From the NCBI GenBank assembly GCA_038252405.1, contig JBBSAJ010000016.1:1-53520 (forward strand): DNA of 53,520 bases, in the 5' to 3' direction. The notes beneath the pieces were generated by a model. That model saw nothing but the letters and a program-made list of their open reading frames with translations. It made no database searches and was not told the origin of the DNA. The translations under genes were made by a program, and so were the position numbers. This DNA comes from DATCDE01 sp038252405 (lineage in GTDB: Bacteria > Actinomycetota > Actinomycetes > Prado026). This document shows positions 18,647-27,664 of the stretch, in pieces (the stretch's first letter is position 1; each line of letters begins with the position of its first letter).

Positions 18647-20459
18647 GCCGGTGCGGATCGCCAACTGCAGCGGCTTCTTCGGCGACCGGCTGGCCGCGGC
18701 CCGCGAGCAGGTCGACGGCGGCCCGATCGACGTCCTCACCGGTGACTGGCTGGCCGAGCTGACCATGCTCATCCTGGCCCGGCAGCGGCTCAAGCACGGC
18801 CCCGGCACCGGCTACGCGCGCACCTTCGTGACCCAGCTGGAGGACGTGCTCGGCAGCTGCCTGGAGCGCGGCATCAAGGTGGTGTCCAACGCGGGGGGCC
18901 TGGACCCGGCCGGGTGTGCCGCCGCCGTCCGGGAGGTCGCCGAGCGGCTCGGCCTGACCGCCACGGTGGTGGCCGTCGAGGGCGACGACCTGCTCGGCCG
19001 GCTGGACGGGCTGGAGCTGGTCAACCTGGCCACCGGTGAGCGGTTCGCCGACGTCGGGCTGCCCGCGCTGACCGCCAACGCCTACCTCGGCGGCTTCGGG
19101 ATCAAGGCGGCGCTGGACGCCGGTGCCGACGTCGTCGTCACCGGCCGGGTCACCGACGCGGCGCTCGTCGTCGGCCCCGCGGCCTGGTGGCACGGCTGGA
19201 CGCCGGCGGACCTCGACCCGCTGGCCGGCGCGGTCGTGGCCGGCCACGTCATCGAGTGCGGGGCGCAGGCGACGGGGGGCAACTACGCGTTCTTCGCCGA
19301 GGTTCCGGGCCTGGAGCACGTCGGGTTCCCGATCGCCGAGGTGGCCGCCGACGGCTCGTCGGTGATCACCAAGCACGACGGGACCGGCGGGCTGGTGTCG
19401 GTGGGCACCGTCACCGCACAGCTGCTCTACGAGGTGGACGCGCCGGCCTACCCCAACCCGGACGTGACCGCCCGGTTCGACACGATCGCACTCGAGCAGG
19501 TCGGCCCGGACCGGGTGCGGGTGTCCGGCGTGGTGGGCGAGCCGCCGCCGGAGACGCTGAAGGTGGCGCTGAACTACCTGGGCGGGTTCCGCAACACGAT
19601 CACCATGATGCTCACCGGGCTGGACATCGATGCCAAGGCCGAGCTGCTGCTGCGCCAGCTGTGGGCCGCCGTCCCGGGCGGGCGGGAGTCCTTCGAGTCG
19701 GTCGACGTCCAGCTCCTGCGCCACTCCCCTTCGAGTTGTCAGGGTGAGGACGAGCTATCCGTCGTCCACACCCTGACAAGTCAGTACGCGGCGCAGGCGG
19801 AGCTGCGCGTCACCGTGAAGGACCGGGACCCGACGAAGGTCGGCAAGGCGTTCACGGCCCCGGCGGTCGAGCTGGCGCTGGCCTCGGTGCCCGGCCTGTA
19901 CCCGACCGCACCGCCGGCCGAGCCCACTCCCTACGGCGTCTACTGGCCGACCACGGTCCCCCGCTCCCTGCTCGCCCCGACCGCCCCGCATGAAGGGTCC
20001 CTTCACTCGGCACTGCCGCAACAACCCCCCCTTCACCCCGCGACCCCGCCACCGCTTCCGGCCTCCCTCGCCGACGCGCCCACCAGACCCGCGCCGCTGG
20101 GCCGGGTGTTCGGCGCCCGCTCGGGGGACAAGGGCGGGGACGCCAACGTCGGGGTCTGGGCCGCCACGGACGACGGCTACGCCTGGCTGGCCGGTTTCCT
20201 CACGGCGGACCGGGTCCACGCGCTGCTGCCGGAGACCCGTCCGCACCACGTCGACGTCCACCTGCTACCCAACCTGCGGGCGGTCAACGTCGTCGTCCGC
20301 GGGCTGCTCGGCCGCGGCGTGGCCGAGAACGCCAGCCTCGACCCGCAGGCCAAGGCGCTCGGGGAGTACCTGCGCGCCCAGGTCGTCGAGCTGCCGGAGC
20401 CGCTGCTGCCCGCCCCGCTGCCCGACCCGCCGGGCGCCGCCTCGGACGACGGCACGTGA
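18639..20459 (+). CDS. AtuA-family (DUF1446) protein with two palindrome-encoded insertions
   Basis: 606 residues. The AtuA core starts RIANCSGFFGDRLAAAREQV and includes DVLTGDWLAELTMLILARQR, VVSNAGGLDP, VVVTGRVTDAALVVGP and ECGAQATGGNYAFF. A C-terminal AtuA-like domain (from about 485) has RVFGARSGDKGGDANVGVWA. The protein is required for acyclic terpene or leucine use in Pseudomonas, but its reaction is unknown. Two stretches do not belong to the family pattern and are encoded by palindromes: residues about 366-380 (element C) and about 451-466, the interdomain linker (family A). Both keep the reading frame. ATG 18639 overlaps the carboxylase gene. Confidence 0.88.
   Translation: MREPVRIANCSGFFGDRLAAAREQVDGGPIDVLTGDWLAELTMLILARQRLKHGPGTGYARTFVTQLEDVLGSCLERGIKVVSNAGGLDPAGCAAAVREVAERLGLTATVVAVEGDDLLGRLDGLELVNLATGERFADVGLPALTANAYLGGFGIKAALDAGADVVVTGRVTDAALVVGPAAWWHGWTPADLDPLAGAVVAGHVIECGAQATGGNYAFFAEVPGLEHVGFPIAEVAADGSSVITKHDGTGGLVSVGTVTAQLLYEVDAPAYPNPDVTARFDTIALEQVGPDRVRVSGVVGEPPPETLKVALNYLGGFRNTITMMLTGLDIDAKAELLLRQLWAAVPGGRESFESVDVQLLRHSPSSCQGEDELSVVHTLTSQYAAQAELRVTVKDRDPTKVGKAFTAPAVELALASVPGLYPTAPPAEPTPYGVYWPTTVPRSLLAPTAPHEGSLHSALPQQPPLHPATPPPLPASLADAPTRPAPLGRVFGARSGDKGGDANVGVWAATDDGYAWLAGFLTADRVHALLPETRPHHVDVHLLPNLRAVNVVVRGLLGRGVAENASLDPQAKALGEYLRAQVVELPEPLLPAPLPDPPGAASDDGT
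19736..19779. repeat. in-frame palindromic element C inside the AtuA-family gene
   Basis: Perfect 11-bp arms TTGTCAGGGTG (19736-19746) and CACCCTGACAA (19769-19779) enclose inner arms GGACGA/TCGTCC and the loop GCTATCCG. It encodes a SCQGEDELSVVHTLTS stretch that interrupts an otherwise conserved region. Only one copy lies in the window, so its status as a repeat is inferred from its architecture. Confidence 0.6.
19989..20036. repeat. family A palindromic element, in-frame copy
   Basis: It starts CATGAAGGGTCCCTTC and ends CCCCCCTTCACC, and shares CACTGCCGC in the middle with the reverse complement of the copy at 25197. It encodes a HEGSLHSALPQQPPLHP linker between the two domains of the AtuA-family protein. 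Confidence 0.75.
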
Positions 20460-21109
20460 CCACCCTCGCCCCCATCACCCCCCGCGGCCGGCGCACCCGC
20501 GACGCCGTCGTCCGCGCGGCCCGCGAGGTGTTCGAGCAGCGCGGCTTCGACGGCACCCGGATGTCCGACATCACTGACGCCGCGGGGGTCTCGCACGGCA
20601 CCGTCTACACCTACTTCACCTCCAAGGAGGAGGTGCTGGCCCAGGTCTGCGACGACCTGGCCGGCGAGGTGTTCGCCGCCGTCCGGGTGCCCGACGACCT
20701 GCGCGCCGACCCGCTCACCCGCATCCACGAGGGCAACCGCCGCTACCTTCGGGCCTACGCCCGCAACGCGCGGATGCTCGAGGTGGTCGAGCAGGCCGCC
20801 ACCACGAACGAGCGCTTCCGCAGCCTGGTCGACGGGCTGCGCGCGGTCTTCGTGCAGAAGGCGCGGGCCTCCCTCGAGCAGTACCAGGACGACGGACTGG
20901 CCGACCCGGCCCTCGACCCGCAGATCGCCGGCCCCGCGCTCGTCGGCATGGTGGAGAGCTTCGCCCGCCGCTGGCACGCCCAGCCGCAGCCGCTGGACGC
21001 CGACCGCGTCGTCGACACCCTCACCACGCTGTGGGCCCGGGCCATCGGCCTGCCCGCACCGGCAGCCAGCCCGGCCGCACCGAACGACGACCCCGGAGGC
21101 AGCGCATGA
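20456..21109 (+). CDS. TetR/AcrR family regulator of the acyl-CoA operon
   Basis: 217 residues. The helix-turn-helix lies at about 15-62, with AREVFEQRGFDGTRMSDITD, AAGVSHGTVYTYFTSKEEVL. The C-terminal ligand domain is of a usual size and probably senses an acyl-CoA or acid. It sits fourth of six genes, with 4-bp overlaps on both sides, so it is made with the enzymes it presumably represses. The palindrome at 14985-15008 is the best candidate operator. Position and role resemble AtuR, but identity with AtuR is not shown. Confidence 0.88.
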   Translation: MTTLAPITPRGRRTRDAVVRAAREVFEQRGFDGTRMSDITDAAGVSHGTVYTYFTSKEEVLAQVCDDLAGEVFAAVRVPDDLRADPLTRIHEGNRRYLRAYARNARMLEVVEQAATTNERFRSLVDGLRAVFVQKARASLEQYQDDGLADPALDPQIAGPALVGMVESFARRWHAQPQPLDADRVVDTLTTLWARAIGLPAPAASPAAPNDDPGGSA

Positions 21110-22254
21110 GGTTCACCCAGGAGCACGAGCAGCTGCGCCAGGTGGTGCGCCAGGTCGTGGAGAACGACATCAACCCGCACGTCGACGACTGGGAGCGGGA
21201 CGGGACCTTCCCGGCGCACGAGCTGTTCGCCAAGCTCGGCTCGCTGGGCCTGCTCGGCCTGGAGTACGACCCGGCGTACGGCGGCGGCGGGGCCGACCAC
21301 TCCTTCACCGTCGTCCTGGGCGAGGAGCTCGGCCGCACCGACTGTGCCGGCGTGCCGATGGCTATCGCCGTGCAGGCCGCCATGGCGACCCCGGCGCTGC
21401 ACCGGTTCGGCTCGGAGGAGCTCAAGCAGAGGTACCTGGCTCCGGCGATCCGCGGCGAGCAGGTCTGCTCGATCGCGGTCTCCGAGCCGGGCGCCGGCTC
21501 GGACGTGGCCGGTATCCGCACCAGGGCGGTGCGCGACGGCGACGAGTGGGTGATCAACGGCAGCAAGCTGTGGATCACCAACGGCACCCAGGCCGACTGG
21601 CTGTGCCTGCTGGTCCGCACCTCCGACGAGGGCGGCTACGCGGGGATGTCCATGGTGGTGTTCCCCACCGACACCCCCGGGTTCACCGTCAGCCGCAAGC
21701 TGGACAAGCTCGGCAACCGCAGCAGCGACACCGCCGAGCTGACCTTCGAGGACTGCCGGGTGCCGGTCACCCACACGATCGGCGAGCCGGGGCGTGGCTT
21801 CCAGCAGCAGATGGCCCAGTTCCAGGACGAGCGGCTGATCGGCTCCTACATGGGCGTGGCCGGCATGGAGCGGGCGCTGCGGCGCACCGCCGAGTACCTG
21901 CAGCAGCGCGAGGCGTTCGGCAAGCCGCTGCTCGCCAACCAGCACCTGCAGTACCGGCTGGCCGAGCTGTTCGCCGAGGTCGACCTGCTCAGGCACTACT
22001 GCTACGCCGCCGCCGAGGCCTACGTCGCGGGGCAGGACGTCACCAAGTTCGCCAGCGTCGCCAAGCTGAAGACCGGCCGCCTGGCGAGGGAGGTCGCCGA
22101 CACCTGCGTGCAGTACCACGGCGGCATGGGGTACGTGGAGGAGCACTGGCCGGCCCGATACTTCCGCGACTCGCGGCTGATCTCGATCGGCGGCGGCGCG
22201 GACGAGGTCATGCTCCGCGTCATCGCGCTGCTCGAAGGGCTGGGCCGGCGATGA
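21106..22254 (+). CDS. acyl-CoA dehydrogenase, AtuD (citronellyl-CoA dehydrogenase)-like
   Basis: 382 residues. NPHVDDWERDGTFPAHELF near the N-terminus, then CSIAVSEPGAGSDVAGIRTR, KLWITNGTQADWLCLL, LDKLGNRSSDTAELTFEDCR, and SIGGGADEVM replacing the usual YEGT motif at the C-terminus. This pattern fits the citronellyl-CoA dehydrogenase group that works upstream of geranyl-CoA carboxylase; FAD-dependent, with ETF as acceptor. ATG 21106 is chosen for the ATGA overlap and the CCGGAGG ribosome site. Isovaleryl-CoA or another branched substrate is the alternative. Confidence 0.86.
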   Translation: MRFTQEHEQLRQVVRQVVENDINPHVDDWERDGTFPAHELFAKLGSLGLLGLEYDPAYGGGGADHSFTVVLGEELGRTDCAGVPMAIAVQAAMATPALHRFGSEELKQRYLAPAIRGEQVCSIAVSEPGAGSDVAGIRTRAVRDGDEWVINGSKLWITNGTQADWLCLLVRTSDEGGYAGMSMVVFPTDTPGFTVSRKLDKLGNRSSDTAELTFEDCRVPVTHTIGEPGRGFQQQMAQFQDERLIGSYMGVAGMERALRRTAEYLQQREAFGKPLLANQHLQYRLAELFAEVDLLRHYCYAAAEAYVAGQDVTKFASVAKLKTGRLAREVADTCVQYHGGMGYVEEHWPARYFRDSRLISIGGGADEVMLRVIALLEGLGRR

Positions 22255-23045
22255 GCGGGACAACCCCGGCGGTGCGCTACCAGGTGGCCGACGGCGTGGC
22301 CACCGTGACGCTCGACCGGCCGGCGGCGCGCAACGTCCTCAACGCCGAGTCGATGGCCCCGCTGCTGGCCGGCCTGCGGGCCGCCGCCGAGGACGACGCC
22401 GTCCGGGTGGTCGTGCTCACCGGCAGCGGCACCACCTTCTGCGCGGGGGCCGACCTGCGCGGCGCCGCGGCGGCCGACGACGGCTCGTTCGCGGCGACCG
22501 GGCCGCGCGCGCTGGTCGACGTGCTGCGGGCCCTGCTCGAGCACCCCAAACCGACCATCGCCCGGGTCCAGGGGCATGTGGCCGGCGGCGGCAACGGGCT
22601 GGTCGCGGCCTGCGACCTCGCGGTGGCCGCCGAGGAGACCAGGTTCGCGTTCTCCGAGGTGCGGGTCGGGGTCGCGCCGGCGGTGATCTCGGTGGTCTGC
22701 CTGCGCCGGATGCCCCCGCGCGAGGCGGCCGAGCTGCTGCTCACCGGCGAGCGGGTCTCCGCCGCGCGGGCGCTGCGCGCGGGGCTGCTCACCGCGGTGG
22801 TGCCGGCCGCCGAGCTGGACGCCGCGGTGGCCACCTGGGTGGGCCAGCTGCGGCTGGGCGGCCCGACCGCGCTGGCCGCGACCAAGCAGCTGCTGCGCCG
22901 GGTGCCGGTGCTCGGCCTGGACGACGGCTTCGACTGGACCGCCCAGCTGTCCGCGGAGCTGTTCGGCTCGGCCGAGGCGCGGGAGGGCATGACCGCCTTC
23001 GTCGAGCGCCGTCCCCCCGTCTGGGCCCCCCCACCCCCTGCATGA
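22251..23045 (+). CDS. enoyl-CoA hydratase/isomerase, methylglutaconyl-CoA hydratase-like
   Basis: 264 residues of the crotonase fold. The oxyanion loops are FCAGADLRGAAAAD and GHVAGGGNGLVAACDLAVAA. FAFSEVRVGVAPAVISVVCL resembles the LiuC/AtuE hydratases that act after biotin-dependent carboxylation. It is last in the six-gene operon and overlaps the dehydrogenase by 4 bp. The C-terminus (WAPPPPA) ends on GCA-TGA, where the TGA is the first bases of a family A repeat, so the end of the protein has been set by the element. Confidence 0.87.
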   Translation: MSGTTPAVRYQVADGVATVTLDRPAARNVLNAESMAPLLAGLRAAAEDDAVRVVVLTGSGTTFCAGADLRGAAAADDGSFAATGPRALVDVLRALLEHPKPTIARVQGHVAGGGNGLVAACDLAVAAEETRFAFSEVRVGVAPAVISVVCLRRMPPREAAELLLTGERVSAARALRAGLLTAVVPAAELDAAVATWVGQLRLGGPTALAATKQLLRRVPVLGLDDGFDWTAQLSAELFGSAEAREGMTAFVERRPPVWAPPPPA

Positions 23046-23089
23046 AGGGCCCCTTCTGTGCGCACCGCCGCACAAACCCACCCTTCATG
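23041..23089. repeat. family A palindromic element, single hairpin
   Basis: Arms CATGAAGGG (23041-23049) and CCCTTCATG (23081-23089), inner arms TGTGCG/CGCACA. It provides the TGA stop of the hydratase and may act as the operon terminator, though no T-tract follows. Confidence 0.82.
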
Positions 23090-23118
23090 CCAGCGCTCGG
23101 CTGACCGGCCGCCCCTGC

Positions 23119-23362
23119 TCAGGGTCGTGCGCCGGACTCCAGCTCCGCGATCGCCTTGGCCAGCCGACGCTGGCGGGTCTCCTGGGTGTTGGCGCCCTCG
23201 ACCGACAGCACGTGCCGATTCTTGGCTCTCCTGACATACCTGTGGGTCAGTGTCGGCCGGGGAGTGCGGATCGGTGGCCGGGATCAGCGAGCGACCGCCC
23301 ATGACGCCGACCGTCGTGCGGTGGGAGTAGCCGTTGAGGGCCAGCACCGCCTCGAACGTCAC
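23119..23362 (-). pseudogene. decayed DUF1905/YdeI-like gene with internal deletion and frameshift
   Basis: On the minus strand, the frame from about 23400 to 23250 reads NGYSHRTTVGVMGGRSLIP, the core of a DUF1905 domain. The frame then changes, and 23230-23119 reads NRHVLSVEGANTQETRQRRL and AKAIAELESGARP stop, matching the C-terminal helix of YdeI/OmpD-associated proteins. About 70 residues between the two are missing. The true N-terminus is not clear and could extend above 23362. No other gene is visible between the repeat at 23089 and mobA, so this remnant accounts for the gap. Confidence 0.65.
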
Positions 23363-23433
23363 CCGGGACCTTCGTCCTCCTCGTCGACCGACGGCGCCCC
23401 CGCCCGGTGACGAGGGAACCGTTGCCCCCAGTG

Positions 23434-23967
23434 TCAGCCCAGGTCGGCCGGGACGTCGACGTCACGCCCCGCTCCCCAACGGTCGCCGACCGTCACCAGG
23501 TCCACGCCGTCCAGCAGCAGCCGCACCGGCCGGCCGGCGACCGGTTCCAGCTCGGTGAGCCGCCCGACCAGCGCCGCCCGCTGCCATGCGGCGGCGAGCG
23601 GCTGCACCCGGCCGTCGGCGTCCGACAGCACCGCGGCGTCGTGGTCCGCCAGCGCCGCGACCAGCGCCGGCAGGGCCGGCCCGACGGCTGGCATGTCGCC
23701 GCCCACGACCACCACCACGGCGGACGACGTCAGGCCGAGTCCCGCAGCCAGCCCGGCCAGCGGCCCGCCCAGCGGCGGCTCCTCGCGGGTCCACGCCACG
23801 TCCGTCCGCCGGGTGACCCGCGGTGGGCCCACGCAGACGAGCGCCCCGACCCGGGAGCCCAGCCCGCCGGCCACCGAGTCGAGCACCGCGTCGAGCAGCA
23901 GCGCGACCTTGTCCGCGCCGAAGCGGCGGGCCTGCCCGCCCGCAAGCACGACGACATCGACCGGCAC
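23434..23967 (-). CDS. mobA: MobA-like molybdenum cofactor guanylyltransferase
   Basis: 177 residues from GTG 23967. The nucleotide-binding start is VDVVVLAGGQARRFGADKVAL, matching LAGGxSxRxGxDK. PLGGPLAGLAAGL and VVVVVGGDMPAVGPALPALV follow, with the Asp of GDMP as metal ligand. It transfers GMP to molybdopterin. The long upstream open frame is antisense to an acyl-CoA dehydrogenase and is ignored. Leaderless: TATCGT lies 6 nt upstream. Together with moeA/DUF6457 it points to a molybdoenzyme elsewhere in the genome. Confidence 0.85.
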   Translation of the reverse strand: MPVDVVVLAGGQARRFGADKVALLLDAVLDSVAGGLGSRVGALVCVGPPRVTRRTDVAWTREEPPLGGPLAGLAAGLGLTSSAVVVVVGGDMPAVGPALPALVAALADHDAAVLSDADGRVQPLAAAWQRAALVGRLTELEPVAGRPVRLLLDGVDLVTVGDRWGAGRDVDVPADLG

Positions 23968-23973
23968 GTGCCG

Positions 23974-23979
23974 ACGATA
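23974..23979 (-). promoter_or_regulatory. -10 box of a leaderless mobA promoter
   Basis: Minus-strand TATCGT ends 6 nt before GTG 23967. It is back to back with the -10 of the next gene on the other strand (24007-24012). Confidence 0.55.
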
Positions 23980-24006
23980 GGCCGCGCGGCCGCCGGGAAC
24001 CCCCGC

Positions 24007-24012
24007 TAACGT
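24007..24012 (+). promoter_or_regulatory. -10 box of a leaderless acyl-CoA dehydrogenase promoter
   Basis: TAACGT is followed by 6 nt and ATG 24019; there is no Shine-Dalgarno. Confidence 0.55.
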
Positions 24013-24018
24013 CGCCCC

Positions 24019-25196
<1,178 letters not shown>

Positions 25197-25200
<4 letters not shown>

Positions 25201-25244
25201 AGGGCGGCTTTGGGCGGCAGTGCGCACCGAAGGGACCCTTCGTG
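25197..25244. repeat. family A palindromic element, diverged copy
   Basis: ATGAAGGG at the left and CCCTTCGTG at the right, with GCGGCAGTGCGCACC between, close to the reverse complement of the copy at 19989. It supplies the TGA stop of the upstream dehydrogenase and lies just before the ribosome site of the next gene. Confidence 0.7.
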
Positions 25245-25269
25245 CCGAAGGGTCGGAGGGGGTAGCGGC

Positions 25270-26367
25270 GTGGACTTCGCCTTCACCACCGACCAGGAGG
25301 AGCTGCGCTCGGCCGCGCGCCGGATGCTCGCCGAGCGGTACCCGGCGCAGCGGCTGCACGAGGTCGCCGACTCGGGCCCGGGCTGGGACGTGGACGTGTG
25401 GCCGCGGCTGGTCGACCTCGGCTGGGTCGGGCTGTCCGCCCCGGACGGCGGCGGCAGCTTCCTCGACGAGGCCGTGCTGCTCGAGGAGGCCGGCGCCGCG
25501 CTGCTGCCGGCCCCCCTGCTGAGCACCGTGGTCGCGCTGCCGGCGCTCGTCGCCGGCGGTGCCGACCCGACCCGGCCGACGGCGCTGGCCTGGGCCGAGC
25601 CGGCCGGGCCGCTCGCCTTCGCGGCGCCGGACCGGGTGGCGACCGTCGCGACCGCAGGCGGGTCCGGCGGCTGGACCCTGACCGGCGGCAAGGACGACGT
25701 GGCGGACCTGGGCGCGGCCGAGCAGGTGGTCGTCGTGGCCCGCACCGACGACGGGCCGGCGCTGTTCCTCGTCCGGCTGCCCGCAGCCGGCAGCACCGTG
25801 ACGATGCGCTCAACGACCGACCGGACCCGCCGGATCGGCACGCTGGGCCTCGACGGCACGCCGGCGGCGGCGCTGGCCACCGGCGCGCAGGCCCGCGCGG
25901 TGCTCGAAGCGGTGGCCCTGCGGGCCAGGGTCGCGCTCGCCCTGGAGTCGGTCGGCGTCGCGCAGCGCGTCTTCGAGCTCGCGGCCGAGCACGCCAAGAC
26001 CCGTGAGCAGTTCGGCCGGGTGATCGGCACCTACCAGGGCGTCTCGCACCGGGTGGCCGACGCCTACGTCCGGCTCGAGCTGGCCCGGTCGCTGGCCTAC
26101 CGGGCCGCCTGGGCCGTCGCGACCCGCGAGGGCGACGCCGACGAGGTGAGCGCGCACGAGGCGACGCTGGCCGCCGCGCAGGCCAAAGCCGCAGCCGCGG
26201 ACGCGGCGGTGTTCGGGGCTGAGGCCACGATCCAGGTGCTCGGCGGCACCGGCTTCACCTGGGAGCACGTGGCCCAGCGGTACTACAAGCGGGCGCTGGG
26301 CAACCAGTCGTGGGCCGGTTCCACGGCGTCCCTGCGCGCGCTGGTGGCCGCCGACCTCCTCGACTGA
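25270..26367 (+). CDS. acyl-CoA dehydrogenase-like second subunit, lacking the catalytic Glu
   Basis: 365 residues from GTG 25270 (GGAGGGGG ribosome site upstream). It starts VDFAFTTDQEELRSAARRML. The flavin-contact region is poorly conserved and rich in Ala/Gly. The C-terminal half is recognisable: KTREQFGRVIGTYQGVSHRV, VLGGTGFTWEHVAQRYYKRA. Where the catalytic YEGT would be, it has SWAGSTASLR, so Glu is absent. Alternating catalytic and non-catalytic chains are known for FadE26-FadE27/ChsE-type alpha2beta2 dehydrogenases; this pair fits that plan by inference. Confidence 0.85.
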   Translation: MDFAFTTDQEELRSAARRMLAERYPAQRLHEVADSGPGWDVDVWPRLVDLGWVGLSAPDGGGSFLDEAVLLEEAGAALLPAPLLSTVVALPALVAGGADPTRPTALAWAEPAGPLAFAAPDRVATVATAGGSGGWTLTGGKDDVADLGAAEQVVVVARTDDGPALFLVRLPAAGSTVTMRSTTDRTRRIGTLGLDGTPAAALATGAQARAVLEAVALRARVALALESVGVAQRVFELAAEHAKTREQFGRVIGTYQGVSHRVADAYVRLELARSLAYRAAWAVATREGDADEVSAHEATLAAAQAKAAAADAAVFGAEATIQVLGGTGFTWEHVAQRYYKRALGNQSWAGSTASLRALVAADLLD

Positions 26368-26375
26368 CCAACCTG

Positions 26376-26501
26376 CATGAAGGTGCCCTTCTGTGCGCAC
26401 GGCGGCACCAAGCGCACCTTCATGGACGGCGGCCGCCTGGCACCCGCCGTCCGATGAAGGGTGGGGTATTGCGGCCCCACGCACAGAAGGGCACCTACAT
26501 G
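26376..26501. repeat. family A palindromic element, inverted pair (copy 2)
   Basis: Same plan and same length (126 bp) as the element at 7955. Hairpin 1 runs 26376-26424 (CATGAAGGTGC to GCACCTTCATG). Hairpin 2 runs from 26453 and ends CACCTACATG (one change from CTTCATG). It fills most of the 238-bp gap between the dehydrogenase and tdh. Confidence 0.85.
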
Positions 26502-26609
26502 CGGGAGGGGGGCGGCAGCGGCGGGGCCTCGCCGTGGCGCCACCTGGGGCCGGGCCGTGGTCACCGCGCTGCGATGATGTCGAAGGACTCGACGAGGAGG
26601 CGCCGGTGA
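26499..26609 (+). CDS. possible 36-residue leader ORF started by the repeat, coupled to tdh
   Basis: ATG 26499 is the final ATG of the family A element, preceded by the element's own AGAAGGG. The frame encodes 36 residues rich in Gly and Arg (begins MREGGGSGGASPW) and stops at TGA 26607-26609, overlapping the tdh GTG (GTGA). No homology is recognised. It may be chance, but the exact coupling to tdh is notable. Confidence 0.25.
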   Translation: MREGGGSGGASPWRHLGPGRGHRAAMMSKDSTRRRR

Positions 26610-27640
26610 GGGCACTGGTGAAGGCGACGGCAAGCCCGGGCCTGGAGCTGCGCGAGGTGCCCAAGCCGGTGCCCGGCCCCGGCGAGGTGCTCGTCCGGGT
26701 GCTGCGCACCGGAATCTGCGGCACCGACCTGCACATCCGGTCCTGGGACGCGTGGGCCCAGCGGGTGATCCGTCCGCCGCTGACGATCGGGCACGAGATC
26801 GCCGGGCACATCGACGCGCTCGGGCCGGGCGTCGACACCCTCACGGTCGGCGACCTGGTGAGCGTGGAGGGCCACATCGTCTGCGGCCGCTGCCGCAACT
26901 GCCAGGCCGGACGCCGGCAGCTGTGCCCGAACACGGTGAGCATCGGGGTGAACCGGGACGGCGGGTTCGCCGACTACGTCGCGGTGCCGGAGTCCAACAT
27001 CTGGCGGCACCCGGCCGACCTCGACCCGGACGTGGCCGCGATCTTCGACCCGTTCGGCAACGCGGTGCACGCGGCGCTGTCCTTCCCGGTGCTCGGCGAG
27101 GACGTGCTCGTCACCGGGGCCGGGCCGATCGGGATTATGGCGGCGTCCGTGGTGCGCCACGCCGGCGCCCGCAACGTGGTCATCACCGACGTCAGCGAGC
27201 CGCGGCTGGCGCTGGCCCGCTCGATGGGCGCGGTGACCCGGGCGGTCGACGTCACCCGGACGACGGTGGACGCCGTGATGGCCGAGCTGGGCATGAAGGA
27301 GGGCTTCGACGTCGGGCTGGAGATGTCCGGCGCGCCCGCGGCGCTGCACTCGATGATCTCGTCGATGGCCCACGGCGGGCGGATCGCGCTGCTCGGCCTG
27401 CCGTCGGGCGAGATCGCCTTCGACTGGGTCAAGGTGATCACCTCGATGCTCACGGTCAAGGGCATCTACGGCCGGGAGATCTTCGAGACCTGGTATGCGA
27501 TGTCGGTGCTGGTGGGCTCGGGGCTGGACATCGCCCCGGTGATCACCCACCGGTTCCCGGCCACCGAGTTCGAGCAGGCGTTCGACGTCGCCGCCTCGGG
27601 CCAGGCCGGCAAGGTGGTCATGGACTGGAGCCAGCAGTGA
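26606..27640 (+). CDS. tdh: L-threonine 3-dehydrogenase
   Basis: 344 residues, MDR family with zinc. TGICGTDLHIRSWDAWAQR carries the catalytic-zinc Cys. TIGHEIAGHI follows, and the structural zinc site is CGRCRNCQAGRRQLC. NPDRDGG-like VNRDGGFADYVAVPESNIW and VTGAGPIGIMAASVVRHAGA (NAD site) follow. It oxidises threonine to 2-amino-3-ketobutyrate. GTG 26606 is chosen for GAGGAGG 5 nt upstream and because the family starts with this sequence; the open frame extends to 26393 only through the repeat. It forms the threonine-degradation pair with kbl, 24 bp downstream. Confidence 0.94.
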   Translation: MRALVKATASPGLELREVPKPVPGPGEVLVRVLRTGICGTDLHIRSWDAWAQRVIRPPLTIGHEIAGHIDALGPGVDTLTVGDLVSVEGHIVCGRCRNCQAGRRQLCPNTVSIGVNRDGGFADYVAVPESNIWRHPADLDPDVAAIFDPFGNAVHAALSFPVLGEDVLVTGAGPIGIMAASVVRHAGARNVVITDVSEPRLALARSMGAVTRAVDVTRTTVDAVMAELGMKEGFDVGLEMSGAPAALHSMISSMAHGGRIALLGLPSGEIAFDWVKVITSMLTVKGIYGREIFETWYAMSVLVGSGLDIAPVITHRFPATEFEQAFDVAASGQAGKVVMDWSQQ

Positions 27641-27664
27641 CCGGGCCGAGGATCAGGGGGAGCC

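Noticed and set aside
26393..26605. Upstream extension of tdh to 26393
   Set aside because: The extension is repeat and intergenic sequence with no homology. GAGGAGG and the conserved start of the family support GTG 26606.
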